A DNA stretch of 64,000 nucleotides from Sphingomonas sp. CL5.1 (GTDB lineage Bacteria > Pseudomonadota > Alphaproteobacteria > Sphingomonadales > Sphingomonadaceae): assembly GCF_013344685.1 (NCBI RefSeq), contig NZ_CP050137.1, positions 2,411,001-2,475,000 of the forward strand, written 5' to 3'. Positions 39,454 through 48,063 of this stretch are shown here, in pieces. The position numbers were made by a program, and so were the translations under genes. The notes under the pieces are model-generated. The model was given only the letters and a program-made list of their open reading frames with translations, did no database searches and was not told where the DNA came from. The stretch's first letter is position 1; the number at the start of each line of letters is the position of its first letter.

Positions 39454-40260
39454 TTGGCCGAGGCAGCAACTGATATAGTATTGAGCGATGTTGCGGATGG
39501 CGTCATGCGGATTACGCTCAATCGCCCTGACCGAGCCAACGCGATCCCTCCGGAATCGCGTGAGAGACTGGTCGAGCTTTTTGGCGAGGCGGATGGCGAT
39601 GTCGCGGTTCGCGCCGTGCTGCTCCAATCGACGGGCAAGCATTTCTGCTCGGGCGCCGATGTCAGCCGGATGTCCGGCGCGCTGGCAACGCCGCGGCCGA
39701 GTGGCACGACGATGCGCACCATGCTTGGCGGCGCCCAGAAGCTGATCGCGGCGATCCTGGACTGCGGCAAGCCGGTGGTAGCCGCGGTGCAGGGGCCCGC
39801 GGCCGGGATGGGCGCGCATCTCGCGCTCGCATGCGATCTGGTGGTCGCGGCTGAAGAAGCCTGGTTCTCGCAGCCGTTCGTGCTGCGCGGTCTCGCGCTT
39901 GACGCGGCCGGTGCCTATCTGTTGCCGCGAAGGGTCGGGCTGCAAAAGGCCAAGGAACTTGCCTTTCTCGGCGATCGGCTGACCGCGCAGGACGCGCTGG
40001 GTCTTGGCCTGGTCAACCGGGTCTGTGCCGCCGCCGATCTGGAGGCCGAGGCAAATGCGCTGGCCCGCCGGCTTGCCGAGGGCGCGACCACCGCGATCGG
40101 TCTTTCCAAGCGGCTGCTCAATGCCTCGCTCGACACTGACCGCGCGAGCGCTTTCCTTGCCGAGGCGATGGCCCAGGAAATCAATGGGAAGACCGACGAC
40201 GTTCGGGAAGGCGTGGCGGCGTTCGTGGAGAAGCGTCCGGTCAAATTCAGGGGGTATTGA
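39454..40260 (+). CDS. Enoyl-CoA hydratase/isomerase (crotonase family)
   Basis: 268 residues. Oxyanion-hole segments HFCSGADVSRMSG (about residues 57-69) and GPAAGMGAHLALACDLV (about 113-129) are conserved. SQPFVLRGLALDAAGAYLLP covers the catalytic Glu region, where the usual Glu is not obvious (GLALDAAG), so the reaction could be hydration, isomerisation or hydrolysis. TTG 39454 with GGAG seven bases upstream is preferred; an ATG at 39415 without a ribosome site is the alternative. First gene of a plus-strand operon: hydratase - DUF35 - SDR - MaoC. Confidence 0.82.
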   Translation: MAEAATDIVLSDVADGVMRITLNRPDRANAIPPESRERLVELFGEADGDVAVRAVLLQSTGKHFCSGADVSRMSGALATPRPSGTTMRTMLGGAQKLIAAILDCGKPVVAAVQGPAAGMGAHLALACDLVVAAEEAWFSQPFVLRGLALDAAGAYLLPRRVGLQKAKELAFLGDRLTAQDALGLGLVNRVCAAADLEAEANALARRLAEGATTAIGLSKRLLNASLDTDRASAFLAEAMAQEINGKTDDVREGVAAFVEKRPVKFRGY

Positions 40261-40679
40261 TGGCTAGTATTGCGCCGCGCTTCGATCTGCCGACGATCGA
40301 AGCCGAGACCCGGCCGTTCTGGGATGCATTGCGCGAAGGCGTGCTGATGTTGGGCCGCTGCGATTCCTGTTCGCGCATCCATTATTATCCGCGCCCGATG
40401 TGCCCGCATTGTTGGAGCGAGGGGGTGACGCTCGTGCCCGCCGGAGGACGCGGAACGCTCTATACCTGGTCGACCGTGTTCGTGAATGACCTGCCCCCGT
40501 TCAACGCCAAGCTGCCTTATGTCGCGGCGCAGGTCGATCTGGACGAGGGCGTGCGGATCACCACGATCATTACAGGCGCCGAGCCCAACGAGCTGAGCAT
40601 CGGCATGCCGGTCGAGATCGGGTTCGAGGCAATTTCAGAAGATGTGACGATACCGGTATTCAGTCCGGCAAGGAGTTAG
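40260..40679 (+). CDS. DUF35 OB-fold / zinc-ribbon protein, partner of thiolase-like enzyme
   Basis: 139 residues with a zinc ribbon, CDSCSRIHYYPRPMCPHC (CxxC..CxxC, about residues 38-55), then an OB fold. GRGTLYTWSTV is a family landmark. DUF35 proteins form complexes with thiolase-like or Ltp2-like enzymes and help load the acyl-CoA. Begins one base before the end of the hydratase stop (TGATG). Its expected partner is the thiolase-like protein at 38154. A second DUF35 lies at 60488. Confidence 0.87.
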   Translation: MASIAPRFDLPTIEAETRPFWDALREGVLMLGRCDSCSRIHYYPRPMCPHCWSEGVTLVPAGGRGTLYTWSTVFVNDLPPFNAKLPYVAAQVDLDEGVRITTIITGAEPNELSIGMPVEIGFEAISEDVTIPVFSPARS

Positions 40680-40685
40680 AAGCAG

Positions 40686-41606
40686 ATGGCAGGAATTCTG
40701 GACGGCAAGGTCGCGCTAGTCACCGGCGCGGGCCACGGCATCGGGCGCGGACATGCGCTTGAGCTGGCGCGGCAGGGCGCAAAGGTCGTGATCAACGATC
40801 TGGGCGGCAATGCGAAAGGCGAAGGCGAGGGGCGCGACGCTGATGTGGTGGTCGATATCATCAAGTCGCGTGGCGGCGAAGCGGTCGCGGACTATGGCAA
40901 TGTCAGCGACGAGGCTGCGGCCGAATCGATGGTCAAGCGCGGCATTGAGGAATGGGGCCGCCTCGACATCGTCGTCAACAATGCCGGGATCGTCCGTGAC
41001 AAGGCGATCTGGAACATGTCGGCGGACGATTTCGATCTGGTGATGAACGTCCATCTGCGCGGAACCTGGCTGACCTGCCGGGCGGCGGCACAGCATTGGC
41101 GCGCCGTCGCCAAGGCAGGCAGCGGCCGCTATCCGGGCCGGATCATCAACACCACGTCGGGCGCCGGCCTGCTCGGCAATTTCGGCCAGACGAATTATGC
41201 CGCCGCCAAGGCAGGGATCGCGGGCCTGACGCTCACGCTTGCAGTCGAGCTCGCCGCAATCGGCGTCACCGCCAACCTCATCTCGCCGGGTGGGCTGACG
41301 CGCATTTCCTCGACGCTGGGCATGGGGGCACCCAAGGAACCCGATGATTTCGGCCCGGACGAGTTCGACCCGCTCGATCCGTCGCTCGGCTCGCCCGCAG
41401 TCGCCTGGCTCGCCAGTGACGAGGCGCAGATGGTAAGTGGCCAGTGCATCCGCGCGGTTCGCGACCGGCTCTCCGTGCTGAAGGGATGGCATGAGGCCGC
41501 AGGCATCACGAGCGGAGGCAAGCGCTGGAAGACCGAGGAGATTGGCAAGATCCTTGCGACGGACTTGTTCGGCACGCGAGCGCCCGGCCTCCGGATGGGA
41601 GGCTGA
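40686..41606 (+). CDS. Short-chain dehydrogenase (3-hydroxyacyl-CoA dehydrogenase, HSD17B4-like)
   Basis: 306 residues; VALVTGAGHGIGRGHALELA is the cofactor loop, VNNAGIVRDKAIWNM near residue 97, TTSGAGLLGNFGQTNYAAAK holds the Ser and YxxxK (about 158-176). The long insert (INDLGGNAKGEGEGRDAD) is typical of the dehydrogenase domain of peroxisomal multifunctional protein and of steroid side-chain dehydrogenases. It would oxidise beta-hydroxyacyl-CoA. Third gene of the operon, 6 bp after DUF35. Confidence 0.87.
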   Translation: MAGILDGKVALVTGAGHGIGRGHALELARQGAKVVINDLGGNAKGEGEGRDADVVVDIIKSRGGEAVADYGNVSDEAAAESMVKRGIEEWGRLDIVVNNAGIVRDKAIWNMSADDFDLVMNVHLRGTWLTCRAAAQHWRAVAKAGSGRYPGRIINTTSGAGLLGNFGQTNYAAAKAGIAGLTLTLAVELAAIGVTANLISPGGLTRISSTLGMGAPKEPDDFGPDEFDPLDPSLGSPAVAWLASDEAQMVSGQCIRAVRDRLSVLKGWHEAAGITSGGKRWKTEEIGKILATDLFGTRAPGLRMGG

Positions 41607-41611
41607 GCGCG

Positions 41612-42064
41612 ATGACGACCTTATTGAGCCGCGAGACACTGCCAGGGCTGGTCGGCAAGACGCTCGGGCCAGGCGACTGGGTCGAAGTGACCCAGGAGCG
41701 CATCAACGAGTTTGCAAACGCCAGCGGCGATCACCAGTGGATTCATGTCGATGTCAAGCGCGCCAAGACCGGCCCGTTCGGCACCACGATCGCGCACGGG
41801 CTGTTGACGCTCTCGATGATCGCGGCCCTGAACCAGGGCATGTTCAAGTTCGACGGGTTCAAGATGGGCCTGAACTACGGATATGAAAAGGTGCGCTTCC
41901 CGAGCACGGTGCCGGTGGGATCGCGGCTTCGCGTCACCGCCAAGATCCTGAGCTTCGAACCCGTAGGGCAGATGTTCCAGACGATCGTCGAATACACCGT
42001 CGAGCGCGAAGGGGCGGACAAGCCGGCCTGCGTCGCGCAGATGGTCTTCCGGCACGTACCCTAA
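41612..42064 (+). CDS. MaoC-like (NodN type) enoyl-CoA hydratase
   Basis: 150-residue hot-dog protein. The hydratase-2 motif is ASGDHQWIHVDVKRAKTGPF (Asp and His at about residues 40-46), followed by TIAHGLLTLSMI. The partner hydratase in the operon is crotonase type (S stereochemistry), whereas MaoC enzymes make R-hydroxyacyl-CoA; the HSD17B4-like SDR also uses R isomers, so these two probably work together. Last gene of the operon. Confidence 0.86.
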   Translation: MTTLLSRETLPGLVGKTLGPGDWVEVTQERINEFANASGDHQWIHVDVKRAKTGPFGTTIAHGLLTLSMIAALNQGMFKFDGFKMGLNYGYEKVRFPSTVPVGSRLRVTAKILSFEPVGQMFQTIVEYTVEREGADKPACVAQMVFRHVP

Positions 42065-42082
42065 GCTTTCCGCGAGACACGT

Positions 42083-42117
42083 CGAGGCCGCCGATCGCCT
42101 AGCGATTGGCAGCCTCG
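42083..42117. terminator. Long hairpin between convergent MaoC and Rieske genes
   Basis: A near-perfect stem of 16 positions: left arm 42083-42098 (CGAGGCCGCCGATCGC), loop CTA, right arm 42102-42117 (GCGATTGGCAGCCTCG), with one C-A mismatch and one G-T wobble. It lies 19 bp past the MaoC stop and 7 bp from the Rieske stop, so it can end transcription from both sides. There is no T tract. Confidence 0.6.
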
Positions 42118-42123
42118 CTACGT

Positions 42124-43380
42124 TCAGGCTGGTTCGGAAACGGCTTGCCATTCCTCACCCGCAGGGACCACCCGATCGACGGGAAGCGCGTCGTCGGCCG
42201 TCCATTCCCCATGATTGGGGGCCAGAGGTGGCAGGCCCTCCCGCTGGTTGCGCAGCGCCCGCAACAGCAACATTCGCGCCTGGACGATCGCCACGTCGCT
42301 CGACGACGGATGCTCGCGGGTGCGATCGACGATGGGGCTCATGCTCACCTGGACGACGATGTCCTCCTCGAGCAGATTATCGGTGAAGCCAGTGAAATGG
42401 CCCGCCGCCATGGCGGCCCGATCCTGTCCCCAATTGTCCTCGCGTGATCCTTTGAAAGGCGCGAAGTTCCGCGGATCCAGCCGGTCATTGCCGATCAGCG
42501 CCTGAACGCGCGGAGACTTGTTGTCGAGAACAAGCGATTCCGAGAAGTAGCCGAAGAACAGCAAATGGTGCGTGTCATCCACCGGCACGCCGATGAAGAT
42601 TGATCCTTCGTTGCGCCCCGTACCGGGCACGAGGTTGACAAAAGGCGCGACGAACTGCGTGGTTCGCACATAGGTCGAATCGTCTTCCATCGGTCTTACG
42701 GCGGAAGCGCTGAGTCCGAACGGGGTTCGCGCGATCTCGTATCGTGGCGCCACCGCCTTGAGTGCTAGTCCGATCGTGGCACCGCCGGAGACGCTGGCCG
42801 CAAGCCGCGGCACCCAGCTCTGGTGCAGCGTGCCGACATGCGCGGAATCGAGCGAGCCCTCGACGCCCTGCAGCCAGTTGCAATCGACCTTGGTGACCGT
42901 CATCCAGACATGGTCGTCTGGCAGGCTGAAGAAGGGCAGTTTGGGGAGTTCCGCGGCCGGAACCTCGCCGAGCCAGACCCAGACGAGCCCGCTTTGTTCG
43001 CGCACGGGATATTGGCGCGTGCGGATCCTCTTCAGGAATGCCCCAGCATCGCCATGGTGCGTTGGGGCCTCGACTACGCGGCCGGAAACATCGACTGCCC
43101 AACCATGAAAGATGCATCGCAGCACGCAGCCCTCATTTCGCGCGAGCGCCATGGACACGCCACGGTGCGGGCATGCCTCCTCGATGAAGCCGATGCGCCC
43201 ATCCGGCGCGCGGAACGCGACATAGTCCACCCCGAGGAGCCGGACGCGGAGGGGCGCCTCGCCCGCGACCAGCTGCGAGGAGATGGCGAAGGGAAACCAC
43301 GCCCAGCTTCGCAGCAGTTCACCCATCGGCGCGTCTCCTTCGACGCGCGTAAGGGCATCGTTTTGCTCACGACTCAGCAT
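42124..43380 (-). CDS. Rieske [2Fe-2S] non-haem iron oxygenase (phthalate dioxygenase type)
   Basis: 418 residues. The start MLSREQNDALTRVEGDAPMG matches the phthalate/vanillate-type family start, so ATG 43380 is chosen over the GTG 54 bases upstream; GGGAG lies upstream. Rieske motif: CPHRGVSM (about 70) and CIFHGW (about 90). The mononuclear iron site is around LDSAHVGTLHQS (about 180-190). This type is usually a homo-oligomeric oxygenase fed by a reductase, and no reductase is adjacent. It may demethylate, hydroxylate or dioxygenate an aromatic or cyclic pathway intermediate. Confidence 0.87.
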   Translation of the reverse strand: MLSREQNDALTRVEGDAPMGELLRSWAWFPFAISSQLVAGEAPLRVRLLGVDYVAFRAPDGRIGFIEEACPHRGVSMALARNEGCVLRCIFHGWAVDVSGRVVEAPTHHGDAGAFLKRIRTRQYPVREQSGLVWVWLGEVPAAELPKLPFFSLPDDHVWMTVTKVDCNWLQGVEGSLDSAHVGTLHQSWVPRLAASVSGGATIGLALKAVAPRYEIARTPFGLSASAVRPMEDDSTYVRTTQFVAPFVNLVPGTGRNEGSIFIGVPVDDTHHLLFFGYFSESLVLDNKSPRVQALIGNDRLDPRNFAPFKGSREDNWGQDRAAMAAGHFTGFTDNLLEEDIVVQVSMSPIVDRTREHPSSSDVAIVQARMLLLRALRNQREGLPPLAPNHGEWTADDALPVDRVVPAGEEWQAVSEPA

Positions 43381-43635
43381 TTCACCGTCTCCCAGCCATG
43401 GTCCGTTGCCGACTTTCCTGATCTTACGGTCCACCTTCGGCCTGTCTGTCCCCCTTGGGGGGATTGCCCCAATCGGCCGTCAATCTACGTCTCGGTCGGA
43501 CGAAGGTACGTGTGAATTGGGCGGTGTTTCTTCCCGACGGATCCGAGCGACCAACTCGGCGGCAGGGTTCCACTCACGTCACGCTAGGCCTGAGGATTGG
43601 CAACGCCAACCGCAGTAAGGGGAGAGGACGGAGAC
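43381..43635. promoter_or_regulatory. Divergent promoter region of Rieske and TonB-receptor genes
   Basis: 255 bp between two outward-reading genes. Inverted repeats: TTGGGG-GGATTG-CCCCAA (43455-43472) and TTGGC-AAC-GCCAA (43597-43609), the latter just before the receptor ribosome site. Candidate regulator sites, not tied to a named regulator. Confidence 0.35.
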
Positions 43636-46044
43636 ATGATCAAGATTTCCAAGATGCGCGCGGCCGCATTGGGTGCTTCCGTAGCACTTGGCGCGATCGC
43701 TTGGCCCTCGTTGGCGCTTGCGCAGTCGGAGCCCACTGCCGCGGTTGAGCCGCTGGCCCAGGCAGCACAACCCGCCGAAGCAGCACCCGACGCCCATATT
43801 GGGCAGGATGGCGAAATCCTGGTTACGGCCCGCCGCAAGGAGGAAAGCCTTCAGGCCGTCCCAGTCTCGGTCGTTGCGCTTTCGACGGAGACGCTGCGGA
43901 CGCAGAACGTGCAGTCGCTCGTCGATCTGCCGCGCCTTGCCCCGGGGCTGACGGTCACTCCCACCTCGCTGGGGACCACGCGCCCTGCCTATCAGATCCG
44001 CGGCCAGCGCGCGAACGCGACCCGCATCACCGCCGATCCTGCAATCGTCGTCTATTTCGCCGAAGTCGGCACGGCGCGCTCGGCCGGTTCGGCGCAAGCG
44101 GTATTCGATCTGCAATCGGTTCAGGTTCTGAAGGGTCCCCAGGGGACCCTGTTCGGCCGCAACACCACCGGCGGCGCGATCCTGCTGACGCCCAACGCGC
44201 CATCGAGAGACTTTGAGGGCTACGGCCAGGTTTCGGCAGGCAGTTTCGGCATGCGCGATGTGGAAGGCATGATCAACATCCCGATCAGCGATGTCGTCCA
44301 ACTCCGCGTTGCCGGGAAGTATCACAAGATGGACGGTTACTTCAGCAACGTTCTCCGGCCCGGCGAGCGTAGCTGGGACGAAGACAACAAGTCCTTGCGC
44401 GCAACGCTGCGGATTACGCCGGGTGGGGGCGTGACTTCCGATTTCATCGGTACCTATTTTCACAGCGACGTCGTGGGCTTCCAGCCGAAGCTGATCGGCT
44501 TCAACCCCAGCACCTTCCCCGTCGCCGCACTTGCGCCCGCCGTGCAGGCCGAACTCAACGCCAGCAATGCACTGGGCTTCTATGAGTATCGGGAGCTGTT
44601 CAAGGCACGCAACAGGGACAAGGTGCTCTCGATCCAGAACAATACCACGATCGATCTCGGCTCTGACCTCGGCCTGCTTGGTTCGGTGCGCCTGAAGAAC
44701 ATTATCGCCTATCGCGATATCGAGAATAATTTCAGCACATTCGCCGACGGTTCCGGCCTGGGCATATTCAACACCTTCGGCAGCTATAACGGCTATCAGT
44801 TCAGCGAAGAGTTCCAGTTCCAGGGCGAGAACGGCAATGTCGACTATATCCTCGGAGCCTTTTATTCGACCGAGAAGGGCGACGATTTCACCAACGCCCA
44901 GACTTTCAATGCGCTGCCGCTTAACTTCACCGACCTGACCGGCAAGAACGACAGCATCTCGGGGTTCGCGCATGCGAACATCAAGCTGCCGGGGGTCGTC
45001 GAGGGCCTGAGCGTGTCGTTTGGCGGGCGCATCACCAAGGATACGCGGACGATCGATTCGCATGTCCGCCAGCAGCGCGCGCTGTCGGCAACCGTCACCC
45101 AGCCTTATGTGTGCCTGGCGAGCGGCGCACCCGTGGTGATCGCAAACCTGACCGACCGTTCGCTGTGCTCGTTCAAGACCAATGCGACGTTCACTCAGCC
45201 GACCTGGGACGTCAGCCTGAACTATCAGTTCACCCCCGATAACCTCGTCTATATCGCGCATCGGCGCGGATATCGTGCGGGTTCCGCTCGATCCGCAACG
45301 TCGCCGGACGTGCGTCCAGAGTTGGTTAACGACATTGAAATCGGCTCGAAGAATCAGTTCCGCTTGGGAGACACGTCGGTCCGCTTCAATCTCGCCGGCT
45401 ATTACGGTGCGTATAAGGATCTCCAGCGCAACATCACGCTGGTGCTGAACGGCGTCACCGCCGCCCAGGATCGCAACGCCGCCCAAGCGCATGTCTATGG
45501 ACTCGAGACCGACCTGAGCATCAACATCAACCGGATCGTCACGCTGTCCGCGTCCTATGCGCTCACCAAGTCGCGCTACGACAACTACAGCAACGTGTTC
45601 GTCACGCCCGCCGGGCCGGTCACGGTCGACAATTCGAGCGCGCGCTTCTCCTACGCGCCGGAAAACATGTTCACCGGAACAGCCAAGTTCAACGTCCCAA
45701 TGGCGTCGGAAAGCGGCGAGGCATCGCTTTCGATGACCTATAGTTACCAGAGCAGCTTCCAGACCACGGATTCCAATTCGGCAAATTGCGGCCCCGGTAA
45801 TATCGAGCTCTGGTGCCTCAACCAGGTCGGCGTCACCGATGGCTACGGGCTGCTCAGCGCACGTGCCGACTGGCACCGGCCGTTCGGTGCGCCGTTCGAT
45901 GTCGGGGCGTTCGTCACCAATCTCACCAACGAGAAATATTATGCCGGCAAGTTCGCGCTCGTGAACGTGATCGGCCTGCTGAGCGCGTGGCCCGGCCAGC
46001 CCCGGATGGGCGGCGTCGAGCTTCGGATGTCTTTCGGTAAGTAG
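43636..46044 (+). CDS. TonB-dependent outer-membrane receptor
   Basis: 802-residue outer-membrane barrel. Signal peptide of about 30 residues (ALGAIAWPSLALAQ) is followed by the plug domain with TonB-box-like EILVTARRKEES and QVLKGPQGTLFGRNTTGGAI (about 165-184). The C terminus ends GGVELRMSFGK with the aromatic barrel signature. GGAG precedes ATG 43636. In sphingomonads such receptors often import catabolic substrates. Here the central position suggests it takes up the compound degraded by the cluster; iron complexes are the alternative. A strong terminator follows. Confidence 0.93.
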   Translation: MIKISKMRAAALGASVALGAIAWPSLALAQSEPTAAVEPLAQAAQPAEAAPDAHIGQDGEILVTARRKEESLQAVPVSVVALSTETLRTQNVQSLVDLPRLAPGLTVTPTSLGTTRPAYQIRGQRANATRITADPAIVVYFAEVGTARSAGSAQAVFDLQSVQVLKGPQGTLFGRNTTGGAILLTPNAPSRDFEGYGQVSAGSFGMRDVEGMINIPISDVVQLRVAGKYHKMDGYFSNVLRPGERSWDEDNKSLRATLRITPGGGVTSDFIGTYFHSDVVGFQPKLIGFNPSTFPVAALAPAVQAELNASNALGFYEYRELFKARNRDKVLSIQNNTTIDLGSDLGLLGSVRLKNIIAYRDIENNFSTFADGSGLGIFNTFGSYNGYQFSEEFQFQGENGNVDYILGAFYSTEKGDDFTNAQTFNALPLNFTDLTGKNDSISGFAHANIKLPGVVEGLSVSFGGRITKDTRTIDSHVRQQRALSATVTQPYVCLASGAPVVIANLTDRSLCSFKTNATFTQPTWDVSLNYQFTPDNLVYIAHRRGYRAGSARSATSPDVRPELVNDIEIGSKNQFRLGDTSVRFNLAGYYGAYKDLQRNITLVLNGVTAAQDRNAAQAHVYGLETDLSININRIVTLSASYALTKSRYDNYSNVFVTPAGPVTVDNSSARFSYAPENMFTGTAKFNVPMASESGEASLSMTYSYQSSFQTTDSNSANCGPGNIELWCLNQVGVTDGYGLLSARADWHRPFGAPFDVGAFVTNLTNEKYYAGKFALVNVIGLLSAWPGQPRMGGVELRMSFGK

Positions 46045-46164
46045 CGGATAGATTCAGACGAATGGTTCCCACAGGAAACGGCACAAACACAGAGAGTTGC
46101 CGTTCTTTTCGTGGGACTCATCCGTTGCGTTCTGAGCACTAGGTTCGCATATAGCCAAAAGGGG

Positions 46165-46194
46165 AAAGGGGCGTTCGACTGAACGCCCCTTTTT
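46165..46194. terminator. Strong bidirectional rho-independent terminator
   Basis: Stem AAAGGGGCGTTC (46165-46176) and GAACGCCCCTTT (46181-46192), 12 bp, loop GACT, with T46190-46194 on the plus strand. On the minus strand it follows the stop of the SDR gene at 46195, with T-rich sequence after it. It separates the TonB receptor from the SDR gene and serves both. Confidence 0.85.
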
Positions 46195-47016
46195 CTATTC
46201 CGCCAGCTTGCTGGGTCGCGAAGCCTCGGTCGGCACGTCGAAGAGCCAGGCTGCCATCCAACCACCATCCACCGGCAGGGTCTGCCCGGTCACATAGCTG
46301 GCAAGGTCCGAGGCAAGGAACAGTACGCCCTTGCCGATCTCGTCGGTGGTACCGCGGCGCTGCAGCGGGATGCGGCGGTGGAAGGGGCTGGAGGGATCGT
46401 CTTCCGACGCCTGCTTGGGGAGCCGCTGCGTAATGATCGTGCCCGGGGCCACGGCGTTTACCCGAATGTCGGGGCCCCATTCCACGGCCATCGATCGCAC
46501 GAGGTTCATGAGCCCGGCCTTTGCTGCCCCATAAGGCGCGTGAAAGGGCGCCGAGGTGAGGCCGCTGACCGAATTGACGGCGATGACCGCGCCCTTGCGT
46601 CCCGATGTCAGCATTCGCCGCGCCGCTGCTCGCGCGCTGTAAAGGACCGATTTCAGGTTGAGGTCGAGCTCACGCGACCAATCCGCGTCGGTAACCTCCA
46701 GCAATGGCTTCCAACTCGATGCGCCGACGATCGTCACCATGATATCGACGGGGCCCAGCGCGGCTTCGGCCTGCCCGGTGGCGCGCTCGACCTCGCCTTC
46801 GTTAGTGATGTCCGCCACGAGTCCGATAGCTTCGACCCCTTGCGCGATGAGCCGTGCCACCGCTTCCTTGGCGCGGGACTCGTTCATGTCGACGATCGCC
46901 AGGCGGCAGCCGGCGCGGCCGAGGTACAGCGCGGAGCTTTCGCCCATGCCCTGGCCTCCGCCCCAGATGATCGCCGTCTTGCCGTTGAGGTCAAACATAT
47001 CGGCGGTTCCAGTCAT
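46195..47016 (-). CDS. Short-chain dehydrogenase/reductase
   Basis: 273 residues. Cofactor loop WGGGQGMGESSALYLG (variant TAIIWGGGQG), catalytic Ser in NSVSGLTSAP, YGAAK (about residue 159) and the C-terminal VTGQTLPVDGGW seen in many SDRs. AAGGACG sits seven bases before ATG. It ends the run that starts with the esterase, and could oxidise the alcohol released by that esterase. Confidence 0.87.
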   Translation of the reverse strand: MTGTADMFDLNGKTAIIWGGGQGMGESSALYLGRAGCRLAIVDMNESRAKEAVARLIAQGVEAIGLVADITNEGEVERATGQAEAALGPVDIMVTIVGASSWKPLLEVTDADWSRELDLNLKSVLYSARAAARRMLTSGRKGAVIAVNSVSGLTSAPFHAPYGAAKAGLMNLVRSMAVEWGPDIRVNAVAPGTIITQRLPKQASEDDPSSPFHRRIPLQRRGTTDEIGKGVLFLASDLASYVTGQTLPVDGGWMAAWLFDVPTEASRPSKLAE

Positions 47017-47062
47017 TTTATTTCGTCCTTCTTGCCGCCGTCCTTTGTTGGGAACGGCAGGG

Positions 47063-47950
47063 TTATCGCTGCGCGAACTGGCGCTTTAGAAACTGGATGC
47101 TCGCCTCGAGGCCCGCCGTTGCTCCGGGCCAGTGGGGCCCGAAGGTGGGGGCCACATGCTGCATATCGGGAACGACGCGGCACTCGACGTCAACACCGGC
47201 GGCAGCCAGGCGCGTCGCGAAAGCGAGGCTGTCGTCCAACAGCACCTCGACTCCCCCGGTCAGGAGAAAAGTGTCCGGCAAAGCTTCGAGCGGAGCGAGG
47301 AGCGGGGAGGCGAGGGGATCGTCCACGGAGTGCCCCTGGAGGTACATCTGCCGGGCTTCCATCGCCATCGCCTGCGAAAATAGCCGATCGGTTGACGCTG
47401 CACGGTCATAACCCTCGGAAACGATACGAAGGTCGAGCCATGGCGAAACCAGGAAAAGTGCATCGGCGGCGGCACCGAGCAGACACAGGCCGACGGCCAG
47501 ATTGCCGCCCGCCGAATCCCCCCCGATGACGAGCGGTCCATCGGTTTTCACTGATGCGAGCGCGTCCTGCAAAGCTAGCAAGGCTGCGGGGAAGGGATTT
47601 TCAGGTGCAAGCGGATAGGCGGGCATGATGACTTCGCAGCCCAGCCGCGCGGCGAGCGTAGCGGCAAAGGGCTGGCTCCGCGCCGGAGACCCCAGCCGGA
47701 AGCCGCCGCCATGCATGTGGAAAAGCACGCCCCGCGGATTCGGCGGGGAACAGGAAATCCCAGAGAGCGCGCCCAGTCTGACTTCGCGCGTGGCGATGCT
47801 GGCTTCCACCGGATAGCCGCCCGGCAAGGGCATGGTACGCCGTTCGAGCAAAGCTTCCGGCGCGGCGTATCCGGGCCGCGCCGGAGGCAGCGCAAGGGAA
47901 GGCGCAGCCGGTGCGCGGCGAGGCTCCTGATCGTTCATTTCTCGCGACAT
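47063..47950 (-). CDS. Alpha/beta hydrolase of the hormone-sensitive lipase family (esterase)
   Basis: 295 residues. HMHGGGFRLG carries the oxyanion HGGG (about residue 80) and GGDSAGGNLAV the nucleophile Ser (about 145). The catalytic acid and His lie in the C-terminal half (LTGGVEVLLDDS, then DMQHVAP). A second ATG at 47938 is possible. It lies one gene from the HAPMO-like BVMO, and the two would form a ketone-to-ester-to-alcohol pair; this functional link is inference. Confidence 0.85.
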   Translation of the reverse strand: MSREMNDQEPRRAPAAPSLALPPARPGYAAPEALLERRTMPLPGGYPVEASIATREVRLGALSGISCSPPNPRGVLFHMHGGGFRLGSPARSQPFAATLAARLGCEVIMPAYPLAPENPFPAALLALQDALASVKTDGPLVIGGDSAGGNLAVGLCLLGAAADALFLVSPWLDLRIVSEGYDRAASTDRLFSQAMAMEARQMYLQGHSVDDPLASPLLAPLEALPDTFLLTGGVEVLLDDSLAFATRLAAAGVDVECRVVPDMQHVAPTFGPHWPGATAGLEASIQFLKRQFAQR

Positions 47951-48063
47951 CCCTGCCTCTGCGGCATTAGAAGTTCCGAAGGCCCGAATAGGCGGCGCGA
48001 TCGCCTTCGCTCAACGCCCGTTGAAGGGGACAAGCGTGGGGTTTGAGGGTAGGGGAGAAGGCG

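Noticed and set aside
43579..45876. 765-codon minus-strand open frame
   Set aside because: Runs antisense through the whole TonB receptor gene, with no recognisable domain and a composition expected of a GC-rich shadow frame.
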